64,000 bases of DNA, from positions 5,815,001 through 5,879,000 of the forward strand of contig NZ_CP012382.1 of the NCBI RefSeq assembly GCF_001267885.1, in the 5' to 3' direction. The DNA is from Streptomyces ambofaciens ATCC 23877 (GTDB lineage: Bacteria > Actinomycetota > Actinomycetes > Streptomycetales > Streptomycetaceae). A program made the position numbers and the translations under genes. This document shows, piece after piece, positions 27,700 to 36,775 of this stretch; within the stretch, counting starts at the first letter, position 1; every line of letters begins with the position of its first letter. The notes beneath the pieces are model-generated. The model was not told the DNA's origin, ran no database searches, and worked only from the letters and a program-made list of their open reading frames with translations.

Positions 27700-29316
27700 T
27701 CAGCGGGATCCGGCCGCGGCTCCCGCCTCCGCCGTCTCCTCCGCGGCCGTCGACGCCCCGCCGAGCACCGCCTCGGCCGCCGCGTACAGGTCGGCCGGCC
27801 GCACCCCGCTCAGCGCCGTGACCAGGTGACCGTCGGGCCGCACCAACAGCACCGTGTGTGCCGCGGCGCCCGGGTAGGCCTCGGCGACCAGCAGCTCGGC
27901 ACGGCACGGCAGTGCCGTCACCGCCGCCGCCAGTCGGGGCATGATCCCGGCGGTCACCCAGTGTTTGCGGTCCCACACCCCCGTGCCCGGGGCGATCAGC
28001 AGCACCAGCAGAGCCCCGAGCCCGAGCCGGTCGCGCAGCCGCACGAAGGTGCCGTCCTCCGCCGTGACCCGCACATCGGTGACGGGCTCTCCGGGCGGGG
28101 TGCCGACGGCCACTTCCCCGGTGAGGCCGGCAGGCGCCAGCGGCGACTCGGCGTACGTCCCCGGCGCACCGAGCGCTCCGCGCCCCAGATGACCGTCCGC
28201 GATCAGCGCGTCGTTGCCGCGGGCCGAGCCGGGGACGTAGGAACGCAGGCCCCCGCCGCCGCGCAGCAGCGGCAGCACCTGGTCGGCGGCGCGCAGCCGT
28301 GCGGCGATCGCGGTGCGCCGCTCCTCCTGGTAGCTGTCGAGCAATGCCTCGTGCGGGCCGTGGTGCCAGGCCAGGGCCAGTTTCCAGGCGAGGTTGTCGG
28401 CGTCCCGCAGTCCTTCCTCGAGACCCTGCGTGCCGAGGGTGCCCAGCAGATGTGCCGCGTCCCCGGCGAGGAGCACGCGGCCCACCCGCCAGCGGCGGGC
28501 CAGCCGATGGTGGACCGTGTGGACGCCGGTGTCGAGGAGTTCGTACGACGGGGTCGTTCCCCCGGCCCAGCCGGTGAGGGTCTCGCGGACCCGGTTCACC
28601 AGGAGTTCCGGGGTGACGAGGTCCTTGCCGGGCGGCAGCAGCCAGTCCAGGCGCCACACGCCGTCCGGCAGGGGACGGGCGACGATCTCGCCGGCCGACG
28701 GACCGGTCGTGCGCCACGGCGGCATCCGGTGGAGCAGCGCCTCGTCGGTCCACGGGAGTTCGGTGCGCAGCGCGGCGACGGCGTATCGTTCCACCGCCGT
28801 GCGGCCGGGGAAACGGATGTCCTGGAGCTTGCGGACGGTCGAGCGGGAGCCGTCGCAGCCGACCAGGTAACTGCCGCGCCACCAGGTGCCGCTGGGGCCG
28901 CGGGTGTGGGCCGTGACGCCCGATGTCTCCTGCTCGACGCTGTCCAGCCGGCTGTCCACCGCCGTCTCGACGAGGGGCTCCCGGGCGATCGCGGTGCGCA
29001 GGACGCCGGTCAGCTCGTGCTGGGCGATGTGCAGCGGCGCCGGATCGGCCTCGCCGAACTCGACCTGGCGGATCACCTGCTTGCGCCGCATCGACCGCCA
29101 TCCGGCCCAACGGGAACCCAGCCCCGCCAGGGGCGTGCCGGTCAGCCGCTCGACGAGGGCGACGGTGTCCTCGCGCAGGACGACGGTGCGCGAGGGGCGC
29201 GGCTCGTCCTTGCCCGGACTCTCGTCGAGGACGACACAGGGCACCTCCTGCCGCGCCAGTGCCAGGGCGAGCGTGAGCCCGACGGGCCCCGCTCCGGTGA
29301 TGATCACCGGGTCCAC
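27700..29316 (-). CDS. FAD-dependent aromatic-ring hydroxylase-type monooxygenase
   Basis: A class A flavoprotein monooxygenase of 538 residues (PheA/TfdB/Rox-like). It has the Rossmann ADP-binding motif ITGAGPVGLTLALALA, the DG motif (VGCDGSRSTVRKLQ), the GD motif GRVLLAGDAAHLL followed by QGLEEGLRDADNLAWKLALA, and a C-terminal thioredoxin-like domain (VLLVRPDGHLVTALSG). The GTG at 29316 follows an AGGGGG ribosome site; an ATG at 29406 would add 30 residues of poor homology. Substrate unknown. It stands alone downstream of the glu operon terminator. Confidence 0.88.
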   Translation of the reverse strand: MDPVIITGAGPVGLTLALALARQEVPCVVLDESPGKDEPRPSRTVVLREDTVALVERLTGTPLAGLGSRWAGWRSMRRKQVIRQVEFGEADPAPLHIAQHELTGVLRTAIAREPLVETAVDSRLDSVEQETSGVTAHTRGPSGTWWRGSYLVGCDGSRSTVRKLQDIRFPGRTAVERYAVAALRTELPWTDEALLHRMPPWRTTGPSAGEIVARPLPDGVWRLDWLLPPGKDLVTPELLVNRVRETLTGWAGGTTPSYELLDTGVHTVHHRLARRWRVGRVLLAGDAAHLLGTLGTQGLEEGLRDADNLAWKLALAWHHGPHEALLDSYQEERRTAIAARLRAADQVLPLLRGGGGLRSYVPGSARGNDALIADGHLGRGALGAPGTYAESPLAPAGLTGEVAVGTPPGEPVTDVRVTAEDGTFVRLRDRLGLGALLVLLIAPGTGVWDRKHWVTAGIMPRLAAAVTALPCRAELLVAEAYPGAAAHTVLLVRPDGHLVTALSGVRPADLYAAAEAVLGGASTAAEETAEAGAAAGSR

Positions 29317-29432
29317 GGCGCGGCGCCCCCTGCCCGTGGCGGCGTCCCGGGAGACGTGGGTGAACAGGACGTTGGAGCAGGGTGCACGGTCACAGAACGT
29401 ATGCAACCTACTGCCGCTGCTTGCGTCAAGCG

Positions 29433-29466
29433 ACGGAGGCAGTGGCGATCATGCCACTGCCTCCGT
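29433..29466 (-). terminator. Terminator of the gluABCD operon
   Basis: Perfect 14-bp stem (29433-29446 with 29453-29466; core GGAGGCAGTGGC / GCCACTGCCTCC) around a 6-base loop, 25 bases after the gluD stop on the minus strand. There is no T-tract, as usual in Streptomyces. Confidence 0.8.
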
Positions 29467-29491
29467 GATGGTCATATGAACTGACCGACTG

Positions 29492-30388
29492 TCAGAGGGT
29501 GCCACCCGTGCCGGTCGCGGACGTCCCGCGCATCCCGGCGTCGTCCGCCTTGAGCACCGCGCCGGTCGACTTCTTGGCCCGCCGCAGCCTGCGCTCCAGC
29601 CAGCTCGCGAAGGTGGTGAGCGCGAAGTTGAGCGCGATGTAGATCACGGCGACGACGGTGAAGCTGGCGATGACGTTGGCGCCGTAGTAGCCGCTCATCG
29701 TGTTGGCCGACGCGAGCAGCTCGGGGAAGGTGAGGACGGCACCGCCGAGCGCCGTGTCCTTCAGGATGACGACGAGCTGGCTGACGATGGCCGGCAGCAT
29801 CGTGGTGACCGCCTGCGGCAGCAGGATGGCCCGCATCACCTGGCCCTTGCGCAGGCCGATCGCCATGGCCGCCTCGGACTGGCCCTTGGGCAGCGCCAGG
29901 ATGCCCGCCCGGACGATCTCGGCGAGGACGGAGGCGTTGTACAGCACCAGGCCCGTGACCACCGCGTACAGCGGACGGTCGTCCGAGCTGACGTTGGTGT
30001 ACTCGGCGAACAGGGCGAGCCCGAAGATCATCAGGACCAGCACGGGGATGGACCGGAAGAACTCGACCACGACCGAGGCCGGGACCCGTACCCACACGTG
30101 GTCCGACAGGCGCGCGATGCCGAGGACGGCGCCGAGCGGCAGGGCGATGACCACCGCGAGGGCGGCGGCCTTGAGGGTGTTCTCCAGACCCGGCCAGATG
30201 TACGTGGACCAGGCCTCGGTCCCGGAGAAGAACGGCTCCCACAGGGCCCATTCCAGCTGGCCCTTGTCCTTGAGGGTGCCGAACACCCACCACAGCAGGG
30301 CGCCGAGGGCCACGACGAAGACCGCCGTGAAGACGATGTTGCGCCGCTTGGCACGGGGGCCCTGGGCGTCGTAGAGGACGGAACTCAT
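29492..30388 (-). CDS. gluD: Glutamate ABC transporter permease GluD
   Basis: A 298-residue permease of the polar amino-acid ABC family. N-terminal helix IVFTAVFVVALGALLWWVFG, later helices (LKAAALAVVIALPLGAVLGI, SIPVLVLMIFGLALFAEYTN), and an EAA-type loop (EIVRAGILALPKGQSEAAMA). The ATG start overlaps the gluC stop by 4 bp. It is longer than GluC because of an N-terminal periplasmic insertion. Last gene of the operon, followed by a strong hairpin. Confidence 0.94.
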   Translation of the reverse strand: MSSVLYDAQGPRAKRRNIVFTAVFVVALGALLWWVFGTLKDKGQLEWALWEPFFSGTEAWSTYIWPGLENTLKAAALAVVIALPLGAVLGIARLSDHVWVRVPASVVVEFFRSIPVLVLMIFGLALFAEYTNVSSDDRPLYAVVTGLVLYNASVLAEIVRAGILALPKGQSEAAMAIGLRKGQVMRAILLPQAVTTMLPAIVSQLVVILKDTALGGAVLTFPELLASANTMSGYYGANVIASFTVVAVIYIALNFALTTFASWLERRLRRAKKSTGAVLKADDAGMRGTSATGTGGTL

Positions 30389-31050
30389 CGCTTCACCGCC
30401 ACCTTCTTGCCCACCCAGCCGAGGATCAGGCCGGTCGGCAGCGTCAGAACCACGAAACCGAAGGCGATGATCGCGGCGATCAGCAGCAGTTGCGCCTCGT
30501 TCTCGATCATCTCCTTCATCAGCAGCGCCGACTCGGCGACACCGATGGCGGCGGCCACCGTGGTGTTCTTGATCAGAGCGATCAGGACGTTCGCCATCGG
30601 GACGACGGACGAACGGAACGCCTGCGGCAGGACGACCAGGCTCAGTACCTGGCCGAAGCTGAGTCCGATCGCGCGGGCCGCCTCCGCCTGTCCGACCGGC
30701 ACCGTGTTGATGCCGGAGCGCAGCGCCTCGCAGACGAAGGACGAGGTGTAGAGGATCAGGCCGAGGACGGCGAGCCGGAAGTTGATCGTCTCGACATCGT
30801 TCGCGCCGAGGGACACTCCCAGCGTCTGGTTGAGGCCCAGGGACGTGAACAGGATGATGACGGTGAGCGGGATGTTCCGCACGGTGTTCACGTAGGCGGT
30901 CCCGAAGCCGCGCATCAGCGGCACGGGGCCGACCCTCATGGCCGCCAGTGCGGTGCCCCAGATCAGGGAGCCGACGGCCGACAGCACAGCGAGCTGCACC
31001 GTCGTCCAGAAGGCCCCCAGCAGGTCGTAATCCTTAAGAAAGTCGAACAC
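30385..31050 (-). CDS. gluC: Glutamate ABC transporter permease GluC
   Basis: A 221-residue HisM-type permease with about five helices (WTTVQLAVLSAVGSLIWGTA, NIPLTVIILFTSLGLN, LAVLGLILYTSSFVCEALRS) and the EAA loop EALRSGINTVPVGQAEAARA. It forms the membrane channel with GluD. ATG at 31050. It lies 84 bp after gluB, and that gap holds a strong hairpin. Confidence 0.95.
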   Translation of the reverse strand: MFDFLKDYDLLGAFWTTVQLAVLSAVGSLIWGTALAAMRVGPVPLMRGFGTAYVNTVRNIPLTVIILFTSLGLNQTLGVSLGANDVETINFRLAVLGLILYTSSFVCEALRSGINTVPVGQAEAARAIGLSFGQVLSLVVLPQAFRSSVVPMANVLIALIKNTTVAAAIGVAESALLMKEMIENEAQLLLIAAIIAFGFVVLTLPTGLILGWVGKKVAVKR

Positions 31051-31087
31051 GATCTCCCGCGCTTTCGCGTGTAGGGATGCCCGCCCC

Positions 31088-31119
31088 AGTGCGCCGCCCC
31101 TTCCGGAGGGCGGCGCACT
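31088..31119 (-). terminator. Intra-operon hairpin between gluB and gluC
   Basis: Perfect 12-bp inverted repeat AGTGCGCCGCCC (31088-31099) / GGGCGGCGCACT (31108-31119) around an 8-base loop. Placed just after gluB, it may attenuate transcription or stabilise the gluB message so that binding protein exceeds permease. Confidence 0.65.
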
Positions 31120-31134
31120 CTGTCAGGCGCTGCC

Positions 31135-31971
31135 TCAGCTCTTGATGTCGCCGATCTTGGGCGCCGGCTCGTTCTGGTAGTTGGCCGGGCCGAAGTTGTC
31201 CTTCACGGCCTTGTCCCAGGACTTGTCGGCGACCATCTCCTCGAGGGCCTTGTTGATCTTGTCCTTGAGGTCGCTGCCCTTCTTGACGCCGATGCCGTAG
31301 TTCTCGTTCGTCAGCTTGAAGCCGCCGAGCTTGAACTTGCCCTTGAACTGCGACTGGGCGGCGTAACCGGCGAGGATCGAGTCGTCGGTGGTCAGCGCGT
31401 CGATGGCACCGTTCTGCAGGCCGGGCAGGCAGGCCGAGTACGTCGGGTACGGCTGGAGCTGGGCCTTGGGCGCCAGCTTGTCCTTGACGTTCTGCGCCGA
31501 GGTCGACCCGGTGACCGAGCAGAGCTTCGCGGAGTTCAGGTCCTCCGGCGACTTGATCTTGTCGTCGTCGGCGCGGATCAGCACGTCCTGGTGGGCGAGC
31601 AGGTACGGGCCGGCGAAGTCGACCTTCTCCTGACGCTGCGGGGTGATCGAGTAGGTGGCGGCGATGAAGTCGACGTCACCGCGCTGCAGCATGGTCTCGC
31701 GGTCGGCGCTCTTCGACTCCTTCCACTCGATCTGGTCCTCGGTGTAGCCGAGCTTCTTGGCGACGTACGTGGCGACGTCCACGTCGAAGCCGTCGTAGCC
31801 GTCCGGGGTCTTCTGGCCGAGGCCCGGCTGGTCGAACTTGATGCCGATGGTGATCTTCTTGCCGTCACCACCGGAGGAGCCGCTGTCCTTGTCGTCGCCG
31901 CCGCACGCGGTGGCGGTCAGGGCGAGGGCGAGCACGGCGGCCGAGGCGGCGGAGACCTTGCGGAGCTTCAT
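31135..31971 (-). CDS. gluB: Glutamate-binding lipoprotein GluB
   Basis: A 278-residue extracytoplasmic solute-binding lipoprotein of SBP family 3. The signal peptide MKLRKVSAASAAVLALALTA is followed by TAC-GGDDK, with the lipobox cysteine. Mature domains show ITIGIKFDQPGLGQK, VDVATYVAKKLGYTEDQIEW and KIKSPEDLNSAKLCSVTGS. The ATG at 31971 is chosen because AAAGG lies 9 bases upstream; an ATG at 31980 is too close to that site. It captures glutamate for GluCD. Confidence 0.95.
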   Translation of the reverse strand: MKLRKVSAASAAVLALALTATACGGDDKDSGSSGGDGKKITIGIKFDQPGLGQKTPDGYDGFDVDVATYVAKKLGYTEDQIEWKESKSADRETMLQRGDVDFIAATYSITPQRQEKVDFAGPYLLAHQDVLIRADDDKIKSPEDLNSAKLCSVTGSTSAQNVKDKLAPKAQLQPYPTYSACLPGLQNGAIDALTTDDSILAGYAAQSQFKGKFKLGGFKLTNENYGIGVKKGSDLKDKINKALEEMVADKSWDKAVKDNFGPANYQNEPAPKIGDIKS

Positions 31972-32066
31972 GGTGAACATCCTTTGACTGTGATCAGACG
32001 ATCAGATGCGAGAGACGGACCGGGCCGGCCGGGCGCGGGATACGCGGGCGCCGCGGCCGGACGGTG

Positions 32067-32843
32067 TCAGTGGTGCAGGATCTTCGACAGGAAGTCCTTG
32101 GCACGGTCGCTGCGCGGATTGCTGAAGAACTGGTCCGGCGTGGCCTCTTCGACGATGCGGCCGTCCGCCATGAACACCACGCGGTTCGCCGCCGACCGGG
32201 CGAAGCCCATCTCGTGCGTCACCACGATCATGGTCATGCCGTCCTCGGCGAGCTGCTTCATGACCTCCAGGACCTCGTTGATCATCTCGGGGTCGAGGGC
32301 CGACGTCGGCTCGTCGAAGAGCATGACCTTCGGGTCCATGGCCAGCGCCCGCGCGATGGCGACACGCTGCTGCTGGCCTCCGGAGAGCTGCGCGGGGTAC
32401 TTGTCCGCCTGGGCGCTCACGCCGACCCGGTCGAGCAGCGCGCGCGCCTTCTCCTCGGCCTTCTTGGCGTCGACCTTGCGGACCTTGGTCTGGCCCAGGG
32501 TCACGTTCTCGAGCACGGTCTTGTGCGCGAAGAGGTTGAAGGACTGGAAGACCATGCCGACGTCGGCCCGCAGCCTCGCGAGCTCCTTGCCCTCCGCGGG
32601 GAGCGGCTTGCCGTCGATCGCGATCGATCCTGAGTCGATGGTCTCCAGGCGGTTGATGGTGCGGCACAGGGTGGACTTGCCGGACCCGGAGGGCCCGATG
32701 ACCACGACGACCTCGCCGCGGGTGATCGTCAGGTCGATGTCCTGGAGCACGTGCAACGCGCCGAAGTGCTTGTTGACACTCTTCAGGACGACCAGTTCGC
32801 CGGTCGCGGCCACATCTTCCTTGGCCACCGATACTTTGGTCAT
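32067..32843 (-). CDS. gluA: Glutamate ABC transporter ATPase GluA
   Basis: A 258-residue polar amino-acid ABC ATPase. Walker [11 protein letters not shown]-loop [11 protein letters not shown], signature [16 protein letters not shown], Walker [14 protein letters not shown] and the H-switch VVTHEMGFA are all present. First gene of gluABCD. A small inverted repeat (32858-32864 / 32873-32879) lies in its leader. The gap to gluB (86 bp) is rich in GC inverted repeats. Confidence 0.96.
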   Translation of the reverse strand: MTKVSVAKEDVAATGELVVLKSVNKHFGALHVLQDIDLTITRGEVVVVIGPSGSGKSTLCRTINRLETIDSGSIAIDGKPLPAEGKELARLRADVGMVFQSFNLFAHKTVLENVTLGQTKVRKVDAKKAEEKARALLDRVGVSAQADKYPAQLSGGQQQRVAIARALAMDPKVMLFDEPTSALDPEMINEVLEVMKQLAEDGMTMIVVTHEMGFARSAANRVVFMADGRIVEEATPDQFFSNPRSDRAKDFLSKILHH

Positions 32844-33061
32844 CGCTCTCGGGCTCCGTCCTCCTCGGTTTCGGAGGACAGTAGTAACGGTGAACGACCT
32901 GCGTCTCTACATCTGAGGGGAATCTGAGCATCACGATCCGATAGCAATCGGACACGAGTCGTAGCACTTGTGAGCAGGGCACATATCGGCCGGATAACTT
33001 CGAGCGGCCGCAACCGGAACCCTCTTGACGCCGTCCCCTTCCATCGGCGTCACTGCACAAG

Positions 33062-33088
33062 GTGCACGCGCGCGTGCACGCGTTTTTT
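33062..33088 (+). other. 18-bp perfect palindrome followed by T6
   Basis: GTGCACGCG-CGCGTGCAC at 33062-33079 is a perfect loopless palindrome, followed by GCG and TTTTTT at 33083-33088. It lies in the divergent gap between gluA and a response regulator, 45 bp before the regulator start. It could be an operator, or a terminator/attenuator reading rightward. Confidence 0.6.
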
Positions 33089-33132
33089 GTACCCATCCCG
33101 AGCGTACGGCCGATGAACCGAAGGGGGCCCGG

Positions 33133-33819
33133 ATGAGACTGCTGCTCGTCGAGGACGACAACCACGTAGCCGCCGCCCTGTCCGCGATCCTGGCACGGCA
33201 CGGCTTCGACGTCACCCACGCGCGCAGCGGCGAGGAGGCGCTCCAGGCGCTCGTCCCCGAGGGGGACTGCTTCGGCGTCGTCCTCCTCGACCTCGGTCTG
33301 CCGGACCAGGACGGCTACGAGGTCTGCGGCAAGATCCGCAAGCGCACCAGCACGCCGGTCATCATGGTCACCGCCCGCTCCGACGTCCGCTCCCGCATCC
33401 ACGGGCTGAACCTCGGTGCCGACGACTACGTGGTGAAGCCCTACGACACCGGGGAACTGCTCGCCCGCATCCACGCCGTCAGCCGGCGCACCGCCCACGA
33501 GGACGCCCCGGGAAGCACCGAGACCGCGGTGCGTCTCGGAGCGGTGCGGATCGAACTGTCGACGCGCCAGGTCACCGTGGACGGTGCGGCCGTCCCGCTC
33601 ACCCGCAAGGAGTTCGATCTCCTCGCCCTGCTCGCCCAGCGCCCCGGAGTGGTCTTCCGCCGGGAGCAGATCATCAGCGAGGTGTGGCGCACCAGCTGGG
33701 AGGGGACCGGGCGCACGCTGGAGGTGCACGTCGCCTCGCTGCGGGCCAAGCTGCGCATGCCGGCGCTCATCGAGACCGTCCGCGGCGTCGGCTACCGCCT
33801 CGTCGCCCCCACCGCGTAG
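33133..33819 (+). CDS. OmpR/PhoB-family response regulator
   Basis: A 228-residue regulator: receiver domain with D8/D9, phospho-acceptor D53 (VVLLDLGLPDQDGYEVCGK) and a conserved lysine in DDYVVKPYDTGELL, then a winged-helix trans_reg_C domain (LTRKEFDLLALLAQRPGVVF, then SLRAKLRMPALIETVRGVGY). The ATG at 33133 follows AAGGGGG. It is paired with the histidine kinase 9 bp downstream. The signal is unknown; the divergent glu operon is a candidate target because of shared intergenic DNA, but this is inference. Confidence 0.94.
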   Translation: MRLLLVEDDNHVAAALSAILARHGFDVTHARSGEEALQALVPEGDCFGVVLLDLGLPDQDGYEVCGKIRKRTSTPVIMVTARSDVRSRIHGLNLGADDYVVKPYDTGELLARIHAVSRRTAHEDAPGSTETAVRLGAVRIELSTRQVTVDGAAVPLTRKEFDLLALLAQRPGVVFRREQIISEVWRTSWEGTGRTLEVHVASLRAKLRMPALIETVRGVGYRLVAPTA

Positions 33820-33828
33820 CGGGGCCGG

Positions 33829-35271
33829 GTGAGCACACGCCTGCTTCCGCTGCTCATCGTCCTGATGGCGGCCGTACTGCTCGCCCTGGGGGTGCCCCTC
33901 GGCGTGAGCGTCGCCCGCGCGGAGCAGCAGAAGGTCGTCATCGACCGCATCGACGACACGGCACGCTTCGCCGCGCTCGCCCAGTTCGTCACCGAGGACG
34001 CCCCGGGCGGCTCGCGCCGGACGACCACGGACGAGCGTCTGGAGACCCTGCAGACCGAACTCATCAGCTACCACGAGGTCTACGGCATCAAGGCGGGCGT
34101 CTTCTACCGCAACCACATTCCCATGGCCAACGCCCCGACGACCTGGTTCCTCCCGCAGACCGGCGAGGTCCGCGACTCCTTCGACGAGGCGCTGCTCAGC
34201 AGGCGCAGCCACGATCCGCAGCAGGTGTGGCCCTGGGAGGACGGCACGCTCGTGGTCGCCTCACCGGTGATCCGGGACGGGGACGTGGTCGCGGTCGTGG
34301 TCACCGAGTCACCCACCGACTCCATGCGGTCGCGCACCCTGCGCGGCTGGCTGCTCATCGGCGCCGGGGAGATCGCCGCGATGCTGCTCGCCGTGGGCGC
34401 CGCGCTCCGGCTGACCGGCTGGGTGCTCAAGCCGGTACGGGTGCTCGACGCCACCACCCACGACATCGCCACCGGCCGCCTCAAGTCCCGGGTGGCGCCG
34501 GCCGGAGGTCCGCCGGAGCTCAGACGTCTGGCCGGTTCCTTCAACGAGATGGCGGACCACGTCGAGGACGTGCTGGAGCAGCAGCGTGCCTTCGTCGCCG
34601 ACGCCTCGCACCAACTGCGCAACCCTCTCGCGGCGCTCCTGCTGCGCATCGAACTGCTCGCCCTGGAACTGCCCGAGGGCAACCAGGAGATCGCCTCGGT
34701 CCAGGCCGAGGGCAAGCGTCTGGCCCGGGTCCTGGACGACCTGCTCGACCTGGCGCTCGCCGAACACAGCGAGGCGGACCTCAAGGTCACCGACATCGGC
34801 GCACTGGCCGCCGAGCGGGTGGCGGCCTGGTCACCGACGGCCGAGGCCAAGGGCGTACGCCTGGTGGCGGACTGCCCGCCGACCACGGGCTGGGCCGACC
34901 CGGTGACGCTGTCCAGCGCCCTGGACGCGGTCATCGACAACGCGGTGAAGTTCACGCCGACCGACGAGACCGTCCGCGTCGAGGTCGCCTCCAACGGGAA
35001 CGCCACCACGGTCGTCGTCACCGACAACGGCCCCGGACTGACCGACGACGAGCTCACGCGCGTGGGCGACCGTTTCTGGCGCAGCGGCCGGCACCAGAAC
35101 GTCAAGGGGTCCGGCCTCGGCCTGTCCATCTGCCGGGCGCTGCTCGAGGCGGGCGACGGCTCGATCTCCTTCGGTCACCACGCACCGCACGGCCTGGAGG
35201 TGACGGTCACCGTGCCGAGGTCGGGCCCGCGCACCGAGCCGGACCTTCCCTACGGTTTGACCGACCGGTAG
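33829..35271 (+). CDS. Membrane sensor histidine kinase
   Basis: A 480-residue kinase. First helix LLPLLIVLMAAVLLALGVPL, an extracytoplasmic sensor domain (about 30-180), second helix LLIGAGEIAAMLLAVGAALR, HAMP, HisKA with ASHQLRNPLAALLLRIEL (phospho-His) and HATPase_c (IDNAVKFTPTD, VTDNGPGLTDD, GSGLGLSICRALL). GTG start, 9 bp after the response regulator. The 3' end overlaps the convergent TAXI-protein gene by 22 bp. Confidence 0.93.
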   Translation: MSTRLLPLLIVLMAAVLLALGVPLGVSVARAEQQKVVIDRIDDTARFAALAQFVTEDAPGGSRRTTTDERLETLQTELISYHEVYGIKAGVFYRNHIPMANAPTTWFLPQTGEVRDSFDEALLSRRSHDPQQVWPWEDGTLVVASPVIRDGDVVAVVVTESPTDSMRSRTLRGWLLIGAGEIAAMLLAVGAALRLTGWVLKPVRVLDATTHDIATGRLKSRVAPAGGPPELRRLAGSFNEMADHVEDVLEQQRAFVADASHQLRNPLAALLLRIELLALELPEGNQEIASVQAEGKRLARVLDDLLDLALAEHSEADLKVTDIGALAAERVAAWSPTAEAKGVRLVADCPPTTGWADPVTLSSALDAVIDNAVKFTPTDETVRVEVASNGNATTVVVTDNGPGLTDDELTRVGDRFWRSGRHQNVKGSGLGLSICRALLEAGDGSISFGHHAPHGLEVTVTVPRSGPRTEPDLPYGLTDR

Positions 35272-36245
35272 TAGCGCCGGGCGCCCTCGTGCAGCTCCAG
35301 CGGGTCGGTGTAGATCGCCGTCCGCAGATCGACGAGCTGCGCGGAGTGGACGTGGGCCCCGATGCCGTCGCGGCTGTCGAGCACCGTCCTGGTCAGCCAC
35401 TCGGTGAGCCGCGGGTCCATGTCCGCGCGGGTCATCAGCAGGTTCGAGACCGCCATCGTGGGCACCACGGCGCCGTTCTGCACGGTGGGGTACGCCGACT
35501 CCGGCATGTTGGTGGTCCGGTAGTAGCGGGTCGCTCCACCGGACTGGTGCAGCTTGGTGACGAGGTCGTCGCCGATCGGCACGAACCGGAACGCGGACTT
35601 CTCGGCGATCTGCCGCAGGCCGTCCGTCGGCACCCCGCCCGACCAGAAGAACGCGTCGAGCTCGCCGCCCAGCCGTCCGGGTCCGGTGTCGATACCGTCC
35701 GCGCGGGGCGTTATGTCCTTCTCCGGATCGATGCCCACGGCCTTGAGCAGCCGGGTGGCGATCAGCCTGACCCCCGAGTTCGGCAGCCCGATGGCCACCC
35801 GCTTGCCCCGCAGGTCGGAGACGGACTGGATGTCCGAGCCGCTCGGCACCACGAGCTGGACGTAGTCGTCGTAGAGGCGGGTGACGCCACGCAGTCCCTC
35901 GGCACCGGGCTTGCCGGCGATCTTGTACGTCTCCACCGCGTCGGCCGCCGCGATCGTGAAGTCGGCCTCCCCGGACGCGACCCGCTCGACGTTCTCCTGC
36001 GAGCCCGCGCTGGTCGTCAGCCGCACCTTCAGCCCCGGCATGTCCTTGCGCAGCTCGGCGCGGAGCAGCTCGCCGTACTTCTGGTAGACCCCCGCGCGGG
36101 TGCCCGTGCTGAAGGTGATCGTCCCGCTCGGCGGCTCCTCGCCCAGCGGCAGCAGCCACCACAGCAGCAGCCCGAGGGCGACGGCTCCGGCGACCGCGCC
36201 CTTGACGGCCCGGCGCCCGCCGATGCGGGAGAACAGCGTGGACAT
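35250..36245 (-). CDS. TAXI-type TRAP transporter solute-binding protein (orphan)
   Basis: A 331-residue periplasmic-type binding protein of the TAXI (NMT1-like) TRAP family. The N-terminal membrane helix AVKGAVAGAVALGLLLWWLL acts as signal-anchor, then TITFSTGTRAGVYQKYGELL, TTSAGSQENVERVASGEADF, KRVAIGLPNSGVRLIATRLL and LGGELDAFFWSGGVPTDGL. No TRAP permease lies nearby. The ATG at 36245 was chosen over an extended frame. Convergent with the sensor kinase (22-bp overlap), so it may serve as an accessory sensor; that is inference. Confidence 0.88.
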   Translation of the reverse strand: MSTLFSRIGGRRAVKGAVAGAVALGLLLWWLLPLGEEPPSGTITFSTGTRAGVYQKYGELLRAELRKDMPGLKVRLTTSAGSQENVERVASGEADFTIAAADAVETYKIAGKPGAEGLRGVTRLYDDYVQLVVPSGSDIQSVSDLRGKRVAIGLPNSGVRLIATRLLKAVGIDPEKDITPRADGIDTGPGRLGGELDAFFWSGGVPTDGLRQIAEKSAFRFVPIGDDLVTKLHQSGGATRYYRTTNMPESAYPTVQNGAVVPTMAVSNLLMTRADMDPRLTEWLTRTVLDSRDGIGAHVHSAQLVDLRTAIYTDPLELHEGARRYYRSVKP

Positions 36246-36352
36246 GGGCGCGATCCTGCCAGGCCGCAACGGTGCTGACCAGGGCCGAGCTCACACGGCG
36301 ACCGCATGGAGGCGAGCGTCCACTGTCAGTGCTGCTCGCTACAGTCGGCGAC

Positions 36353-36775
36353 ATGAGCTCTTCGCCCGCCGACCTGGTCCGTGCCTTCCACCGTGCCTTC
36401 GGACTGGACACCCGCAGCACCCCCGCCGAGGTCGCCCCCGACCTGGCCGCCCACAGGGGCGAGCTGCTGGCCGAGGAGGCCGCGGAGGTCGCCGAGGTGT
36501 CGGTGCGGGGCCCGCTCGACCGGCTCGCGCACGAGCTGGCCGACGTGGTCTACGTCGCCTACGGCACGGCCCTCGTCCACGGCATCGACCTCGACGAGGT
36601 GATCGCCGAGGTCCACCGTTCCAACATGACGAAGGTGGGCCCCGACGGCCAGGTGAGCCGCAGGGCCGACGGCAAGGTCCTCAAGGGCGAGTACTACGAG
36701 GCGCCGGACGTGTCGGGCGTCCTGCGCAGACAGGGCTGGACGCCGGCGGAGCCGCAGACCGCGCAGGGAGCCTGA
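36353..36775 (+). CDS. MazG-like nucleotide pyrophosphohydrolase domain protein
   Basis: A 140-residue all-alpha NTP pyrophosphohydrolase-like protein. The metal-binding acids are visible in LLAEEAAEVAEVS and LAHELADVVYVAYGTAL, followed by DEVIAEVHRSNMTKVGPDGQ and a short C-terminal region. Such enzymes clear non-canonical nucleotides; substrate not determinable here. ATG at 36353. Confidence 0.85.
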   Translation: MSSSPADLVRAFHRAFGLDTRSTPAEVAPDLAAHRGELLAEEAAEVAEVSVRGPLDRLAHELADVVYVAYGTALVHGIDLDEVIAEVHRSNMTKVGPDGQVSRRADGKVLKGEYYEAPDVSGVLRRQGWTPAEPQTAQGA

